From: Delphinapterus leucas
Taxonomy: Eukaryota; Chordata; Mammalia; Artiodactyla; Monodontidae
Reading direction: 5' to 3'
DNA length: 64,000 nt
Assembly (NCBI RefSeq): GCF_002288925.2
Contig: NW_022098076.1
Location: 75,345,873-75,409,872 of the forward strand
Shown here: piece after piece, positions 10,986 through 22,600 of the stretch
Position numbering within the stretch: position 1 is the first letter of the stretch
How the letters are laid out: every line of letters begins with the position of its first letter
The notes under the pieces: model-generated
Database searches by the model: none
Told to the model about the DNA's origin: nothing
What the model saw: only the letters and a program-made list of their open reading frames with translations
Position numbers and translations under genes: made by a program

Positions 10986-12150
10986 TCTAAGACACAGCTA
11001 AAAGGACATAAAAGAGACCACCCAGAATCACTGGAGAGTAAACTATCCCTGGAGTTTTGGCGGCACCACAGACCCATTCAGCTCGTTGTGCAGCTGCATT
11101 GGCCCATCTGGAGGGTGGCCCACTGTCTCTCTGAGCTCTTGCTCCCTTTGCCTAAGCTCCCAGGGCTTGGGCCTGGGATCTAGAGAGAGCCAGCAAGAGC
11201 TGAAGGAAGGGCATATTTCTACTTCAGGGAGCTCAGCCCCGAATAGGCATTTTTAAAGATGATGGTTTGGGGAACGTCACCTTGACCGTCTGTTCATCAG
11301 CACCTGACTCATTGGCCTCATGGACATTAAGCACCAACCAAAGGCTGCGAACAGAGGGCGTAGTGAGCTCTTTTTGTCCACAGTACCTGAAAGACAGAAT
11401 TGTGAGCACACCTGAGATTTTGCAGCACTCCCAATTAAGTCAAGAGATGGGAGATGATGGGATCTGATGAATCTCAGGTGACATATAGAAAGACAGAAAG
11501 AAAAAGGATGGACAAAACACGTTAAAATGTTAATTATGACAGTCTTTGAGTGGAGGCATGATGTGTGGGTCCTTTTTTATTTCACATGAACTTTTACTTG
11601 GTTGTCATCATTCCTTCTATATGATGATTGTACTTTTTTTCCACTTAGAAACATAACTCGGGCATTTCCATAAGCAGAGTTCTAAAATGCAACATAGTAT
11701 TCTTCCAAATGGATATATTCTAGATGTCTGGCAAAAGGGAATTTATTAGCTAATAATTTGTTTCCAAATTTTTGCTCTTAAAATTAACATTTTAATGAAC
11801 ATATTTGTGCAAGACATTCTGGAAGTCCCAGAGGTGGATTTGATGGGGTTTAAGTAAATGAGTCTAATGTTCACTTCCATAATGCTTTCTTTTACTGATA
11901 GTGATGTAAATTGATGTAAGCCATTTGGAAAATACTTCCTGTTTCATCACACGCACTCCTTCAAATCTAAAGTTCTAAGAAGTTGTCTTATTTGAGGTCT
12001 TATTTGACTCATCATGAGCTTGAGGCTGAGTAAGTTGAAAATACTCAACTAGATGATGGCAGAGCTGTAACTAGAGCCTGTTTGAGCCTCTGCCCCTGTT
12101 CTCAGAAGCTACAGATCAACAACTACCTATGGTTAAAGTCTGTCAGATCA
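10986..12150. other. unique noncoding DNA
   Basis: No gene or recognised repeat. A 66-codon open frame at 11267-11467 has no known domain. The sequence just before the L1 (12135-12149) may be a decayed target-site duplication. Confidence 0.5.
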
Positions 12151-12906
12151 TGTAAATTGATACAACCACTATGGAGAACAGTATGGAGGTCCCTTAAAAA
12201 ACTAAAAATAGAACTACCATATGACGCAGAAATCCCACTTCTGGGCATATACCCTGAGAAAATCATAATTCAAAAAGAGACATGTACCACAATGTTCATT
12301 GCAGCTCTATTTACAATAGGCAGGACATGGAAGCAACCTAAATGTCCATCAACAGATGAATGGATAAAGAAGATGTGGCACATGTATACATGGAATATTA
12401 CTCAGCCATAAAAAGAAACAAAATTAAGTTATTTGTGGTGAGGTGGATGGACCTAGAGTCTGTCATACAGAGTGAAGTAAGTCAGAAAGGCAAAAACAAA
12501 TACCATATGCTAACACATATATATGGAATCTAAAAAAAAAAAAAAAAGGTACTGATGAACCTAGTGTCAGGGCAGGAATAAAGACATAGACATAGCGAAT
12601 GGACTTGAGGACATGGTGGGGCAGAGGGGAAAGCTGGGGAGAAGTGAGAGTAGCATCGACATATATACACAACCGAATGTAAAATAGCTAGTGGGCAGCA
12701 GCCGCATAGCACAGGGAGATCAGCTCCGTGCTCTGCGATGACCTAGAGGGGTGGGATAGGGAGGGTGGGAGGGAGGCTCAAGAGGGAGGGGATATGGGGA
12801 TATATGTATGCATATGGCTGATCCACTTTGTTGTACAACAGAAACTAACACAGTATTGTGAAGCAATTATACTCCAATAAAGATCTTTTTTTTTTTTAAA
12901 AAAAAA
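12151..12906 (+). mobile_element. 5'-truncated L1 (end of ORF2 plus 3' UTR)
   Basis: Begins inside ORF2 (ATGTAAATTGATACAACCAC; compare 'ggaatgtaaattggtgcagccac'), runs through the ORF2 C-terminus, a 3' UTR with an A16 tract near 12531-12547 and GTTGTACAACAGAAACTAACAC, and ends at CCAATAAAGATC. This is the 3' end typical of artiodactyl and cetacean L1s. The terminal tail is odd: T12 (12886-12897) followed by A9 (12898-12906) instead of plain poly-A. A diverged duplication of the flank may exist (12135-12149 versus 12908-12924). Confidence 0.92.
12156..12411 (+). pseudogene. L1 ORF2 C-terminal fragment
   Basis: The frame reads the known C-terminal part of L1 ORF2 protein ([18 protein letters not shown], then [20 protein letters not shown]). 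It lacks the endonuclease and reverse-transcriptase domains because the insertion is 5'-truncated, and the frame ends early at a stop after NITQP instead of continuing to the family C-terminus. It is a dead fragment that cannot support retrotransposition. The 20 or so codons upstream of the L1 boundary in the same frame are flanking DNA. Confidence 0.85.
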
Positions 12907-13049
12907 GAAAGGTCCATCAGGTTCTAGAGCCCTGAGAGTAATATGATGCCCATTTTTGTTATCCTGTCATTACTACTGGTACCTCCTATTAGTTTCCAGG
13001 TAGAAGGATTCAGTGAAATGTGCAAGACTGGGAAAATACAAACTATAAT

Positions 13050-13290
13050 GCCAGCTCCATTTCATTCTATCTGCAAGAATTTGAACATGTCACTTAACTT
13101 CTCAGAGCCAATTGCATTTATGTGTAAAAGTGATGCCATCACTTCTTGCAGGATGCTCGAGAATAATAAATGAAGTAGAGGATTTGACTCTAGTTGGCAC
13201 AGTTCCTGACTGTATAAAATGCAGATGTCACAGCACCCCTGTTGAATGTTTTCAAAGATTAAATGACAGCATGCTTAAAGAGCTGAGTAT
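13050..13290 (+). repeat. MIR SINE
   Basis: GAATTTGAACATGTCACTTAACTTCTCAGAGCC followed by ATGTGTAAAAGTGATG and AATAAATGAAG reproduces the MIR order ('gacctgggcaagtcacttaacctctctgagcc... tctgtaaaatggggataa... gattaaatgag'). Confidence 0.65.
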
Positions 13291-13920
13291 TTTCCCTTTC
13301 TTCCTGCTATAGCATTTCCACTCCTCTTCCCACACCCCAGGTTTCTTTTCATTGCTTTACAAACATCTTCATTATAAATATACAAACATAAACAAAAATA
13401 TTAGTGAAACACTAAAATCATTAAATCCATGCATTCATTGAACTATATGATAAGGACTTGTTCTTTCGAGTGGTTACTCAACATGTCTTTTTAGAATATT
13501 TAATAGTGTTATTTGATGAGGACACTTTTTTCAACTTGGTGCTTCTTCCCTCATCCCAAATAGCTTTTAGCATACTAACAGTACAGAATTTCATCATATT
13601 TTCTTACTGTTTGAGCTTTCCTAACCAAGGTGATTCTGGAACTGATCTGTCAAAAAGTTCATAAAAAGTGTACAATTGGACAAGCAATCAAAATTTTTGC
13701 TTTAATTGTGATGTCCTTATATGTAAAATATAAAAAATAAAAGTACCTAACTTATAGAATTGTTGTCAGCTTTCAAGGATGTGCTCTGCCTAAAGTACTC
13801 TGCATAGGGCACAGCAATAATAAATAGTGCATCAAAAATAGTTATTGTTAATTCGCGTTGCCCTTATGTCTTCTCTTTTTTTCAAATGTCTACAACTTTG
13901 GAGATTGTAATTAAAAACTG
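13291..13920. other. AT-rich noncoding DNA
   Basis: No feature recognised; AT-rich, with no repeat I can name. Confidence 0.45.
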
Positions 13921-15077
13921 TATTTTTTGACAGCTTTACCGAAGTGTAATTTATATACAAAAAATCTGTGCACATTTAATGTACCCAGTTTGATAGGTTT
14001 GAACATATCGCGCACACTTGTGAAACCATTACCACAATCAAGATAATGAACACATACAACACCTCCAAAAATTTTCCCTGACCCCCTCCTTTTTGTAGTA
14101 AGGACACTTAACTTGAGATTTACTCTTTTGGCAAATTTTTCAGTGTACAAACAGTAAACTATAGGCACTATGTTGTATGGCTGATCTCTAGAACTTACTC
14201 ATCTTGCTTAAGTGAAACTTTATACTCATTGAACAATAATTCCTCATTTCTCCCTGACGTCCCTGTCCCCCGCCAGCCCCTGGTAACCACGATTTTTCTC
14301 TCTACTTCTATGAGCTTGACTATTTTCAATATCTCACATAAGTAGGATTATGCAGTATTTGTCCTTCTGTGACTGGCTTATTTCACTTAGCACAATATCC
14401 TCCAAGTTCATTTATGTTGTTGCATACGGCAGGATTTCCTTCTTTTTTCTTACATTTTCCCCCAGTTTTACCGAGAAATAATTGATATACATCACTGTAT
14501 AAGTTTAAGGGTATACAGCATGATAGTTTGATTTACATATATTGTGAAATGATTACCACCAATAGATTTAGTTAATATCCATATCTCGTACAGACTTTCT
14601 TTTTTAAGAGTATAATTTTAAGGATAGTCTTAAGAATAATTTTCCATTGATTGTATATATATCACATTTTCTTTATGCATTCATCTGTTGATAGACATTT
14701 CGGTTGTTTCTATATCTTGACTATTATGAATAATGCTGCAATGAACATGAAAGTATACCTCTTCAAGATCCTGATTTCAATTGTTTTGGATATATACCCA
14801 GAGGTGGAATTGCAAGATCCCACACTGTAGCTCTAGTTTTCATTTTTTGAGGAACCTCTGTAATAGACTTTTCTTTAAAAAAGACATACAAATAGCCAAC
14901 AGGTATATGTAAAAACTCTCAACATCACTACTCATCATGAAAGTGCAAATCAGTGAGATTATCACTTCACACCTCTTGGGATGACTATTCAAAACAAAAC
15001 AAAACAAAAGATAACAATTGTTGAAGAGGACATGGAGAAATTGGAATCCTGTACACTGTCGATGGGAATGCATGGTC
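13921..15077 (-). mobile_element. old L1 with 5' inversion, interrupted by another L1 piece
   Basis: 13921-14445 is antisense L1M-type 3' UTR and ORF2 end (the 'CCCCTGGTAACCAC' and 'GTGACTGGCTTATTTCACTTAGCA' words). It resumes at about 14636-14867 (CATCTGTTGATAGACATT, GAATAATGCTGCAATGAACAT, 'GAGGAACCTCTG'). From about 14876 to 15077 the ORF2 sequence reads in the opposite, plus direction (ACATACAAATAGCCAACAGG, CAGTGAGATTATCACTTCACACC, GGAGAAATTGGAATCCTGTACAC). The plus part ends almost exactly where the minus part begins in L1 coordinates. Known biology: twin priming inverts the 5' portion of an L1 in this way. Boundaries are good to about 10 bases. Confidence 0.82.
14446..14635 (-). mobile_element. 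nested L1 3' UTR fragment
   Basis: CAGTTTTACCGAGAAATAATTGATATAC and TGTGAAATGATTACCACCAATAG are the antisense 3' end of another L1M subfamily. They interrupt the surrounding L1 between its 'TTTATGTTGTTGCATACGGC' part and the CATCTGTTGATAGAC part. Confidence 0.7.
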
Positions 15078-15078
15078 T

Positions 15079-15117
15079 ATGTGTGTGCGTGTGTGGTGTG
15101 TGTGTGTGTGTGTGTGG
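15079..15117. repeat. (TG)n microsatellite
   Basis: Interrupted GT repeat directly at the end of the inverted L1 segment. Confidence 0.9.
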
Positions 15118-15752
15118 CTGAAAAGCTTATAGTTTCATGCAGTCACTTTAGAGGAAAAATACCAAGGTTCAGGCTCACTAGAATTGCCACAGAAATAAAA
15201 CCCAAAATACTAGCATGTCTGTGTTTCTTTAGACTGATGAGTTATGCTTAGTCCCTAAATTGGAAGTGCTATCATCTTTACTGTCAAGCTCATCACAAGG
15301 AGTCTCTGTGACAACACTGTGTCCAACAAAACTTTGGAGTGTTTCTGGTTTTTCTGCTCTTTTTCGTTATCTTGTATATTTTCACTTCTTTCAAGCATAC
15401 TCTTTAAACCATCTGTTTTTAATTACTGACTTATATTCCAGTTGAGATATACTTAAATTTTTTTTAAATTTTTTTAAAGGTGGATGAATTATGACAGCAA
15501 AATGACTAAGAGTGTTCCATACATTTGGGTAATCAAGAAAATCACAAGGTCAGGAAAAGCAAATATACCCAGGCATATGTCTATAAACAGCACATTAAAT
15601 CAAACACAATGCTGGCAGGAAGTTGAAATAATTTGTGAAAGCCTATGGTGTTATTTTGCAATCGAAAGTAAAGAAAAGCTCTGGTTTGTAAGGTGAAAAA
15701 CTCAAAATGTGCTTGACATGTGCATAAGCACACACATTCAATTAGCTGAGCA
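15118..15752. other. unique noncoding DNA
   Basis: No gene or clear repeat. Two open frames of 61-77 codons have no recognisable domain. Confidence 0.45.
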
Positions 15753-16280
15753 GGTGTATCAGTTAGCTTCTGGTACATAACAAATCACCCCAAAACTTAG
15801 TGGTTTAAAACAACAACCACTTATTTAGCTAATAATTTTATGGGTTGGTAATTTGAGTTGGGTTCAGCCGGACAGTACTACTGATTTTTGTTGGGGTCTA
15901 GCATGAGGTTGCAGTCAAATGGAGGCTCAGCTGGGACATTGAGGATTTTCTCCCTCTCCATGTATTCTTAGGTCCTCTCCTTTTCATCTGACCTGTCCAC
16001 GTGGTTTCACATGGGTAGTTGGACTTCTGACATGATGGTTCAGGGTTCACCAAAGTGTGAAAATGGACACTTCCAGGGCTTCTTAATGGCTGGACTCAGA
16101 AGTCCTGCATGGTCACTTCTGCTGCATTCCACTGGTTAATAATGCAAGTCCTAGGGGAGCCCAAGTTCAACGCAGAGAGAAGGGATGCTAGTAAGGGCAT
16201 GAATATCAAGAGGTATGGCTCATCTCATCAAGTCCATTTTTTGAGACCAGCAATCACATTCCCCATATTGGACTAAAATG
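15753..16280 (-). repeat. LTR-type dispersed repeat (MaLR-like, family uncertain)
   Basis: GTATCAGTTAGCTTCTGGTACATAACAAATCACCCCAAAACTTAGTGGTTTAAAACAACAACCA begins a very widespread ancient repeat; in short words, 'AACAAATCACCCCAAAAC' and 'TTAAAACAACAACCACTTA'. It continues with GGCTCAGCTGGGACATTG, TCACTTCTGCTGCATTCCA and AGAGGTATGGCTCATCTC. Orientation is inferred from related MaLR LTRs whose reverse complement starts with a similar word. Confidence 0.6.
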
Positions 16281-16565
16281 TATTTCTTTCTCCCTTGATT
16301 TTGTTCAGCGTTCTATATAATACAGGATAAGTCGATTTTATATGACAAGAATTAAGGTGATTTAAACAGCTTTTATTCTTCCCCTTACTCTCAGAGTTCC
16401 AGAGATAAATGTTCCCAGTTCTCTCAAACATGCCTTACATGATACAGCTTTGAGTTTTCTAACTACCATGGTCACTCTCCCATAGATCCACCTCAGTTTA
16501 TCAATGTAGAGCCAAGGGTGGCACCCAGCACTGAGCAGAACATTTCAGATGAGAGGGCAGCATAA

Positions 16566-17128
16566 CACCCCCTACAAAGATGACCATGTCCTAGTCCCCA
16601 ACACTGTGAATATGTTGCTTTATATGGAAAAGGGACATTGCAAATGTGATGAAGGTTACAGACCTTGAGATGAGGCAATTATCCTGGATTATCCAGGTGG
16701 GCCTAATTTAATAACAATTTAATAACAAGAAAAATCTTTCCTGGTAGTAAAGAGGGAGATGCAATGATGAAAGAAGGGTCAGAGAGATGTGACATGAGAA
16801 GGACTCAACCTGCCATTGCTGGCTTTGAAGATGGAGGAAGGGGCCATGAGCGAAGGAATATGGTGGTCTCTGGCAGCTGTGGATGATCCTCAGCTTACAG
16901 CCAGAAAGAAAATAGGAACCTTGGTCCTTCAAACCCAAGGAACTGAATTCTACTAACAACTTGAACAAACAGGAAATGGATTCTTCCATAGAACCCCAGG
17001 AAACAACGCCAACACCTAGACTTTAGTCTGGTGAGACCTGTACTGGACTGTAAGAAAATAATTTTGTTTTCTTTTTAGTCACTGAGTTTGTGGCAATTTA
17101 TTATGATGGCAATAGAAAATGTATACAG
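16566..17128 (+). repeat. MaLR-like solitary LTR
   Basis: Order of words: AAAGATGACCATGTCCTAGTCC, GTGAATATGTTGCTTTATATGG, ATTATCCTGGATTATCCAGG, GGCTTTGAAGATGGAGGAAGG, AGGAACTGAATTCTACTAAC, and an end of AGTTTGTGGCAATTTATTATGATGGCAATAGAAA. The order matches a MaLR-like LTR with a terminal 'GGCAATAGAAAACTAATACA'. A related element in the same orientation lies at 62411-62990. No internal retroviral genes are attached. Confidence 0.65.
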
Positions 17129-17519
17129 TCTGCTATGATTCGTTTTGAACAGAAAGGTAAAGGCATCTTATATTTTTGGAGAGAAATATGACCTAGGCAT
17201 GCCTCAGCTTCTTTGGCAATGATTAGTGTTGATTTATATGGTGCTTATACTCAACAAAAACACAAGGTATTTTCCCATAAGCAGCTGTGATTGTGAATAC
17301 TTGCCCTTTAATAATTAAATGCAAAAGGGTATATTTAGCCCAGTTCATTTCCATCATGTTAGATTCAGTCTATTGTTCCAGCCTGTCAAGACATTTTGGA
17401 GTCTGGTTTCTGTCATCCAAATATTTCAGCCATGCCCTCCCAGTTATGGGCCGTTTCAATATCTGATCGGCCCTGTTGGTGAACATGCCTTGCAGGTTGC
17501 TTGCACCACCAGGGTTGAT
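17129..17519. other. noncoding DNA, possibly extended L2
   Basis: No certain feature; the part from about 17360 may be a decayed upstream portion of the L2 that follows. Confidence 0.35.
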
Positions 17520-17815
17520 GCTTCTCTTTCCATGGATACTGCTCATGCTTGGACTCCCAAAGCTTTTCAAGGTGCAGCTCAAATTCCATGTCTTTCATGG
17601 AGACTTGCCACAACTAGGAGTAGTTTGTCCCCTCCGCTCCTATGAGTTCCTAATTCTTGCTGTTGTTAGGGTACAAATTGACTTATACAGTAACCATCTA
17701 TTTACATGTCTTTTCTCTTAGATTGTAGACCTTTTGAAGACGAGGATTGTGTTTTTAAATTTTATATCCCCTAAAGCCACTGGCATTATGCTCAGTATGT
17801 AACAGGTGCTTTATG
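17520..17815 (+). repeat. L2 3' end
   Basis: TTCAAGGTGCAGCTCAAATTCC, TTAGATTGTAGACCTTTTGAAGACGAGGATTGTG, and ACTGGCATTATGCTCAGTATGTAACAGGTGCTTTA follow the L2 order ('ctcaaatgtcacc... agaatgtaagctccatgagggcagggac... cctggcacatagtaggcgctcaata'). Confidence 0.65.
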
Positions 17816-18299
17816 GAAAACAATAATCCATTTAGCAAGTCCTAATTGAGCCAAGATGCAGTGCTCTAAAACATTCCTTTTTACTTTAAATGGGTTGAGA
17901 AAAATATATTTATACAGCAAGTACATCATTGCAAATAAGCAATTTGAGACACAAAGAAGCAGGGGTTGTTTTGTGGGAGAAATTATGGCTCAGAGCAATA
18001 TGCATATACTTCATGGCTTGTGAGAAAACAGCACCATATACTTGAAATTATGGTAGCACTAGATCTTGGGTTTCAAAGAACAGAAATTGGATCTTTAACT
18101 CAAGAGTCTAGCACAATGCCTAAGACAGAGAACTCATTTAATCCATTTGACAAGCCATTCAACAGTAATTGATTACTGCCTCTTTCCACGGCACCAACTC
18201 AGCTCACTTACCTCTCATTCATTCGGTGTCATTTTGATGCCATCACAGTGTTAGCACCAACTTTTAAGCAAAGATGGAGAATTAATCAGATAGGATAAC
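17816..18299. other. unique noncoding DNA
   Basis: No feature recognised. Confidence 0.45.
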
Positions 18300-18825
18300 A
18301 TTGGCAGCCAACTATAGAAACCCCCAACTCAAATTGACCTATGTCACAGGGATGTTTATAGCTTCTACAAGAATAAACTGAGGAGGGGGGCAATTCCAGG
18401 GCTGGCTGTTTGGCCACTCAATAGTATCACAAGGACCTCTTTACTTTTATCATAGAGGCCTCCCTCTTTACTCTTCTGATCTGTCATCCTCAGGCTAGCT
18501 CTTCTCAGGATCACAAGAAGGCTGTCTCATTTCAGTCATGTCCTCTTCCAGCAGAACAAGATGCTGTATCATGAAATAAATGAAGAGATCTTTTCCACAA
18601 ACCTCTGCAGAAGACTCCCTTTCATATATATGTCTAACCAAATGTGGAGGCGCATTCCCATTCAAAACCAATTGCTGGCAAGGCAATGGGATCACCATGA
18701 CTGTGATGTGAAACATATGGCTTTGTGGAGAAGGGCATAATTCCTGATCCACAGCAGGGTTCTATTAGAAAGGAGGAAAGTGGAGACATGGTGGAAACGC
18801 AACCAACAGAATCTATAGTCACTAA
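18300..18825. repeat. ancient dispersed repeat, family uncertain
   Basis: AACTATAGAAACCCCCAACTCAAATTGACC at the left, TCCTCAGGCTAGCTCTTCTCAGG in the middle and CAAAACCAATTGCTGGCAAGGCAATGGGATCACC then GGTGGAAACGCAACCAACAGAATCTATAG at the right follow a familiar mammalian interspersed repeat ('aaacccccaactcaaattggctta... ggcaaccaacagtgtctac'). I cannot name the family with certainty. Two overlapping minus-strand open frames (62 and 85 codons) inside it are not genes. Confidence 0.5.
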
Positions 18826-19504
18826 AGCCAGTTAATTAAACTCAAACTCTATATATTTGCCTTTTTTTTTCTTTTCTTTTTTGGTGTCTCTTTCTAAAAT
18901 CAGCCGTATTTCTCTGGAACTATGTTGAGAAAGTAAAAATTACTTAATTCTTTCACATCATTATTATTTACTTTTATCCTAAGATAGAAAAACACACTTG
19001 CACATATACACACACACAAAGTTGTTGTTTGCCAATGCAATTCTCATCATAGTTTTTTTAAAAATAAAGAATCTTTGTGAGTTGCCAACCTCTTGAGTTT
19101 CCATCCTGTGTCAGAATTTATTCCTCTGCCTTCCAAGTAGAGAATGATGGCTTATGGCTCAGATGAAACCTTTGAAATTGGGATCGCTTAACAGAAACAG
19201 ACATTTACCCTTTCAGATAGAGTCAGAATGTTTATCCCACAACTGAAATTTAACTTCTTTTTGTAATTTTCAAGGAGTCTTTAAAATGGAATGTGAGTTG
19301 AAGGAAATTCTCTGGAAGCTTTTTTTTTTTTTTCTGGCAAAGAAAGAATTGTAGGAGATTCCTATACTATTTTTTTAAATTTCTAAAACGTGAATCTTTT
19401 AATTAAAGGATTAAATCAATAGTCCTTAAGTCATGACCCCAATTTGCCTGTGCAAACACATTTTATAATTTTCAAATCATTTTTAGATTATTTATACTGG
19501 GTTC
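18826..19504. other. AT-rich noncoding DNA with T-runs
   Basis: Contains poly-T stretches near 18862-18883 and 19321-19333 and a short CA-rich patch near 18990-19018. No gene or named repeat. Confidence 0.45.
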
Positions 19505-19640
19505 TCAAAATAGCCATGTAAGATAGATGGGATCAGTCTTATCATCCTTGTAAATGGGGAAAAGGAGTTTCAGAGATGTTAATTGACTTACCATGAGTCA
19601 CCCAACATGTTAGTGACAAAGCACAGTCTGATGGTGAGAT
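19505..19640 (+). repeat. MIR-like fragment
   Basis: CATCCTTGTAAATGGGGAAAAGGAGTTTCAGAGATGTTAATTGACTTACCATGAGTCACCCAACATGTTAGTGAC follows the MIR core; short words 'GTAAATGGGGAAA', 'GTTAATTGACTTACC', 'GTCACCCAACATG'. Confidence 0.5.
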
Positions 19641-22600
19641 ATTATAGTTTTTAAATTGTATCTCTCCAAATTATAAGTGGTCATAGGACAACATGTTCTC
19701 CCTTTATTTATTTTTTTCCAATTAGTTTAGTGAGATGGGATGGAATAAATTAAGAGCAGATCAGATATCAGAAAGACCTTTCAACTAATGGGGATCAGGA
19801 AATCTGAAAACACATTATCAAAGCTGTAGTAACCACCTTGCTTATTGGTAGGAAAGAGCATTGAAAATAATATCTGATAGAGAAAGGATGATTTTGCTCC
19901 TGTTTAAAGGGAAAAGATAACCTTTCCTGGGTCAGTTGACCCATTGGAGGCTTTGAATAAGTAGAACGTATATGATGGGGGAAAGTGTATGATGGACATT
20001 TTCTGACACTTCCTGGGCGAACACATATATTGGATCTTTATCTTGCACACTTTAGGGTGGGTGTTTTCTTGCTTTCTTCTTTAACTCTAACCTTTTCCTG
20101 GCTCTGTATTCAATTCCGGAGCCTCTTTCAACCGACAGAGGCTCAACATGCCAACTTTTGGTTCTCCTTTGTCTGTCTCGCAAGCTTGCACACCTCACCT
20201 CCAGGAGTCTTGTTTGTTCACCTTAGGTCATATTTTCCACATGAAGTCATCGATTTGCAGCCTGTGTCTTTCTTCAGTAATTAGCTCTGCGCTCAGTGAG
20301 AGCACAGCTGCACCTTCAGTCTCATTGATCCAACAACATGCTGCTCCCTGCTGCGCTGGCAGGCAGACGCTTCCTACGGCACCTACAAGCAAATACACAG
20401 ATCCACTCCATTTCCCAGAAGCCAGCCTAGATACAGTCTCCTGTTTGTCAAGACCTGGAATGGGCTGGCAGCACCAGGTCGGATGTTATTCTTGGTTTTG
20501 GCTCTATTCCCCCTCCCCTTTTTTTCCTTCCATATTTGCTTAGAAAACATACTGACCAGGGTCTGCTCTTTGCAGACATTCCTTTGGGGTCTTTTTTTAA
20601 ATCATTACTATTATTAATATTTTAAAATCTGGTAGTAGTTGGCTCTGATGCCTTTCTCTCCTCTGGAGAAGCATATGGAGAGCCAGGCAGATCGGCAGAG
20701 GAAGATGGACTCAGGATGGGCAGGACACTCTAAATGCCACCTGCAGTGCTCTGGTCCAGAGGTGATCCAGGGCCATGTGCATGGAGGCGTGCTGACCAGA
20801 TTTTGTACAGAATGGCTCACTGAAAGAGACTAAAGACAGTAGTCAATAAGCCAGATTACGAAGCTCATGGAACTAGGCTCAAATCAAAAATGTTGAGAAA
20901 AGAAGGTGTAGAACTCTGGTGGAAGCATGTATGCATGTGGCATGGGGCATCAGAGTAATCCATAAAACAATTTACGGAAGACCAGTATTGCAAGCTAAAA
21001 CATCACTGTTTCATTTATCTAGCTATATATTCTAGAATGGTGTTATGCTGATTATAATCCCCATATTTCTCATCGAAATATATCATTTGGCCTTGCTGTT
21101 CAATTTAATGATTCCTTGGCTTCATCCAAATGGTACAAACACAGTCTGCTACCCAAACTCCTCTTGAGCAGGCTGGTGTCATTGGGCAGATAGATGTTCA
21201 AGGCATTTTCTGTGTTTTGCTCATCATTTGGGACTGACATAGATACTGCGCTACTTCCCTAACTTGGGGACTTCTCCCTTTAGCACTCGCTGATTAACCA
21301 TTCATGCCTGAGTCCTGTTATATAGGATTCCATGTTGGATTCTCCAAGAACCTGCCATTTGCCATGCCTTTCCTTCTTGAGGCACACATTTGTTACCCCA
21401 GAGCACTCTGGAATGTTCTGGGCTTTGCCTTAAAGGAGCTAAGTAACTTCCTTAGAAAGAAATGTGGGGAAAAATAAGTTAGTTGGGTCCTGCCAATAGC
21501 TCCAGGGTAGGATGGTTTCTATATCACTTCTTTCTGATCTCAGAAGTGTTCCTCCCAGTACAACTGAGTGGAAAGTATGCAAGACTGCCTTTGGCTTAAG
21601 AAAGGGAGGAGAGAAGGACAGAAGGATATGTAACCTCTGAGTACTTTGGGGGAAGTGTGTCTATAATAGATGCCACCACTTCAGAGGAACCCTCTAGTGA
21701 ACAATTAACAAATGAATCACATTGATTTCTGAGCCATAACTAGAGTGGCCATTAAATTTATCATCCAAATGGGACATTTTTAGAGGAAAGTGGACACTCG
21801 CTTTAATTATTCTAGACAACAGACATAAACTGGGACTGTCTCTGGTCACCCATATAAGTGACTGGATGAATGAGCTTTCACTGAGAACCCACTTTGTGTT
21901 AGAGGTTGTGTCAGTCTTTCTCATCTCTGCCATCATGTTTAACACTCACCAAAGCCTTGTGAGGCCAAGAGAGGAACTTCCCTAACGTCCTGGTAGAAGG
22001 AACTGACACAGTAGGGACTTCAACCTTTAGTATCGGAAGCTCAAATCTTGGATTTGGGATTTCGAGAATTAGCAGCAATCCAGTTGGGGGGTAAAGGCAG
22101 GATCCTTTATGATCCTGGAACGGAATTCCAAGTATGAAGAGAACTAATGTCTTTACTGGGAGGGGAGATGACAAGGTAATGTTACCTTCAGGGACTGGGT
22201 CTTTCTTATATGTGTCACATCACCCAGTTTCCATTAATAAGTGTGGTCGGTGGGGGAGAAGAAGAAAAGCTTATCCATAGACTGCATTTAATTTGGTTCC
22301 CAAGTCCTACCCTGTTATACAGAAGGATATGTGCAGATTTCTTCCTCAAGGGAAAGCCTGTGGCAGAGAGAAGCTCAGTTATGACTTATATCTCGTGACT
22401 TTTCCCCAATCTGCTTCATCCTAATCCCTTCTCAGGATATTAAAAAGATTATAATCAGGGAGTTCTAGAGGCCAAGAATATCAAATCCTGCTTCCTCCAA
22501 TCTCTGCTTTTCGGCTAGAACTGGCTCAGAAACTGCAGGACTCAATATCCCCCTGCAACCAGGGCCAGGGACAAGCTGGACAGGCTGGAACAGGATTTTG

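Noticed and set aside
20148..20543. 131-codon open frame as a possible gene
   Set aside because: No domain, overlaps another frame, no splice or start context, and its composition is like the surrounding noncoding DNA.
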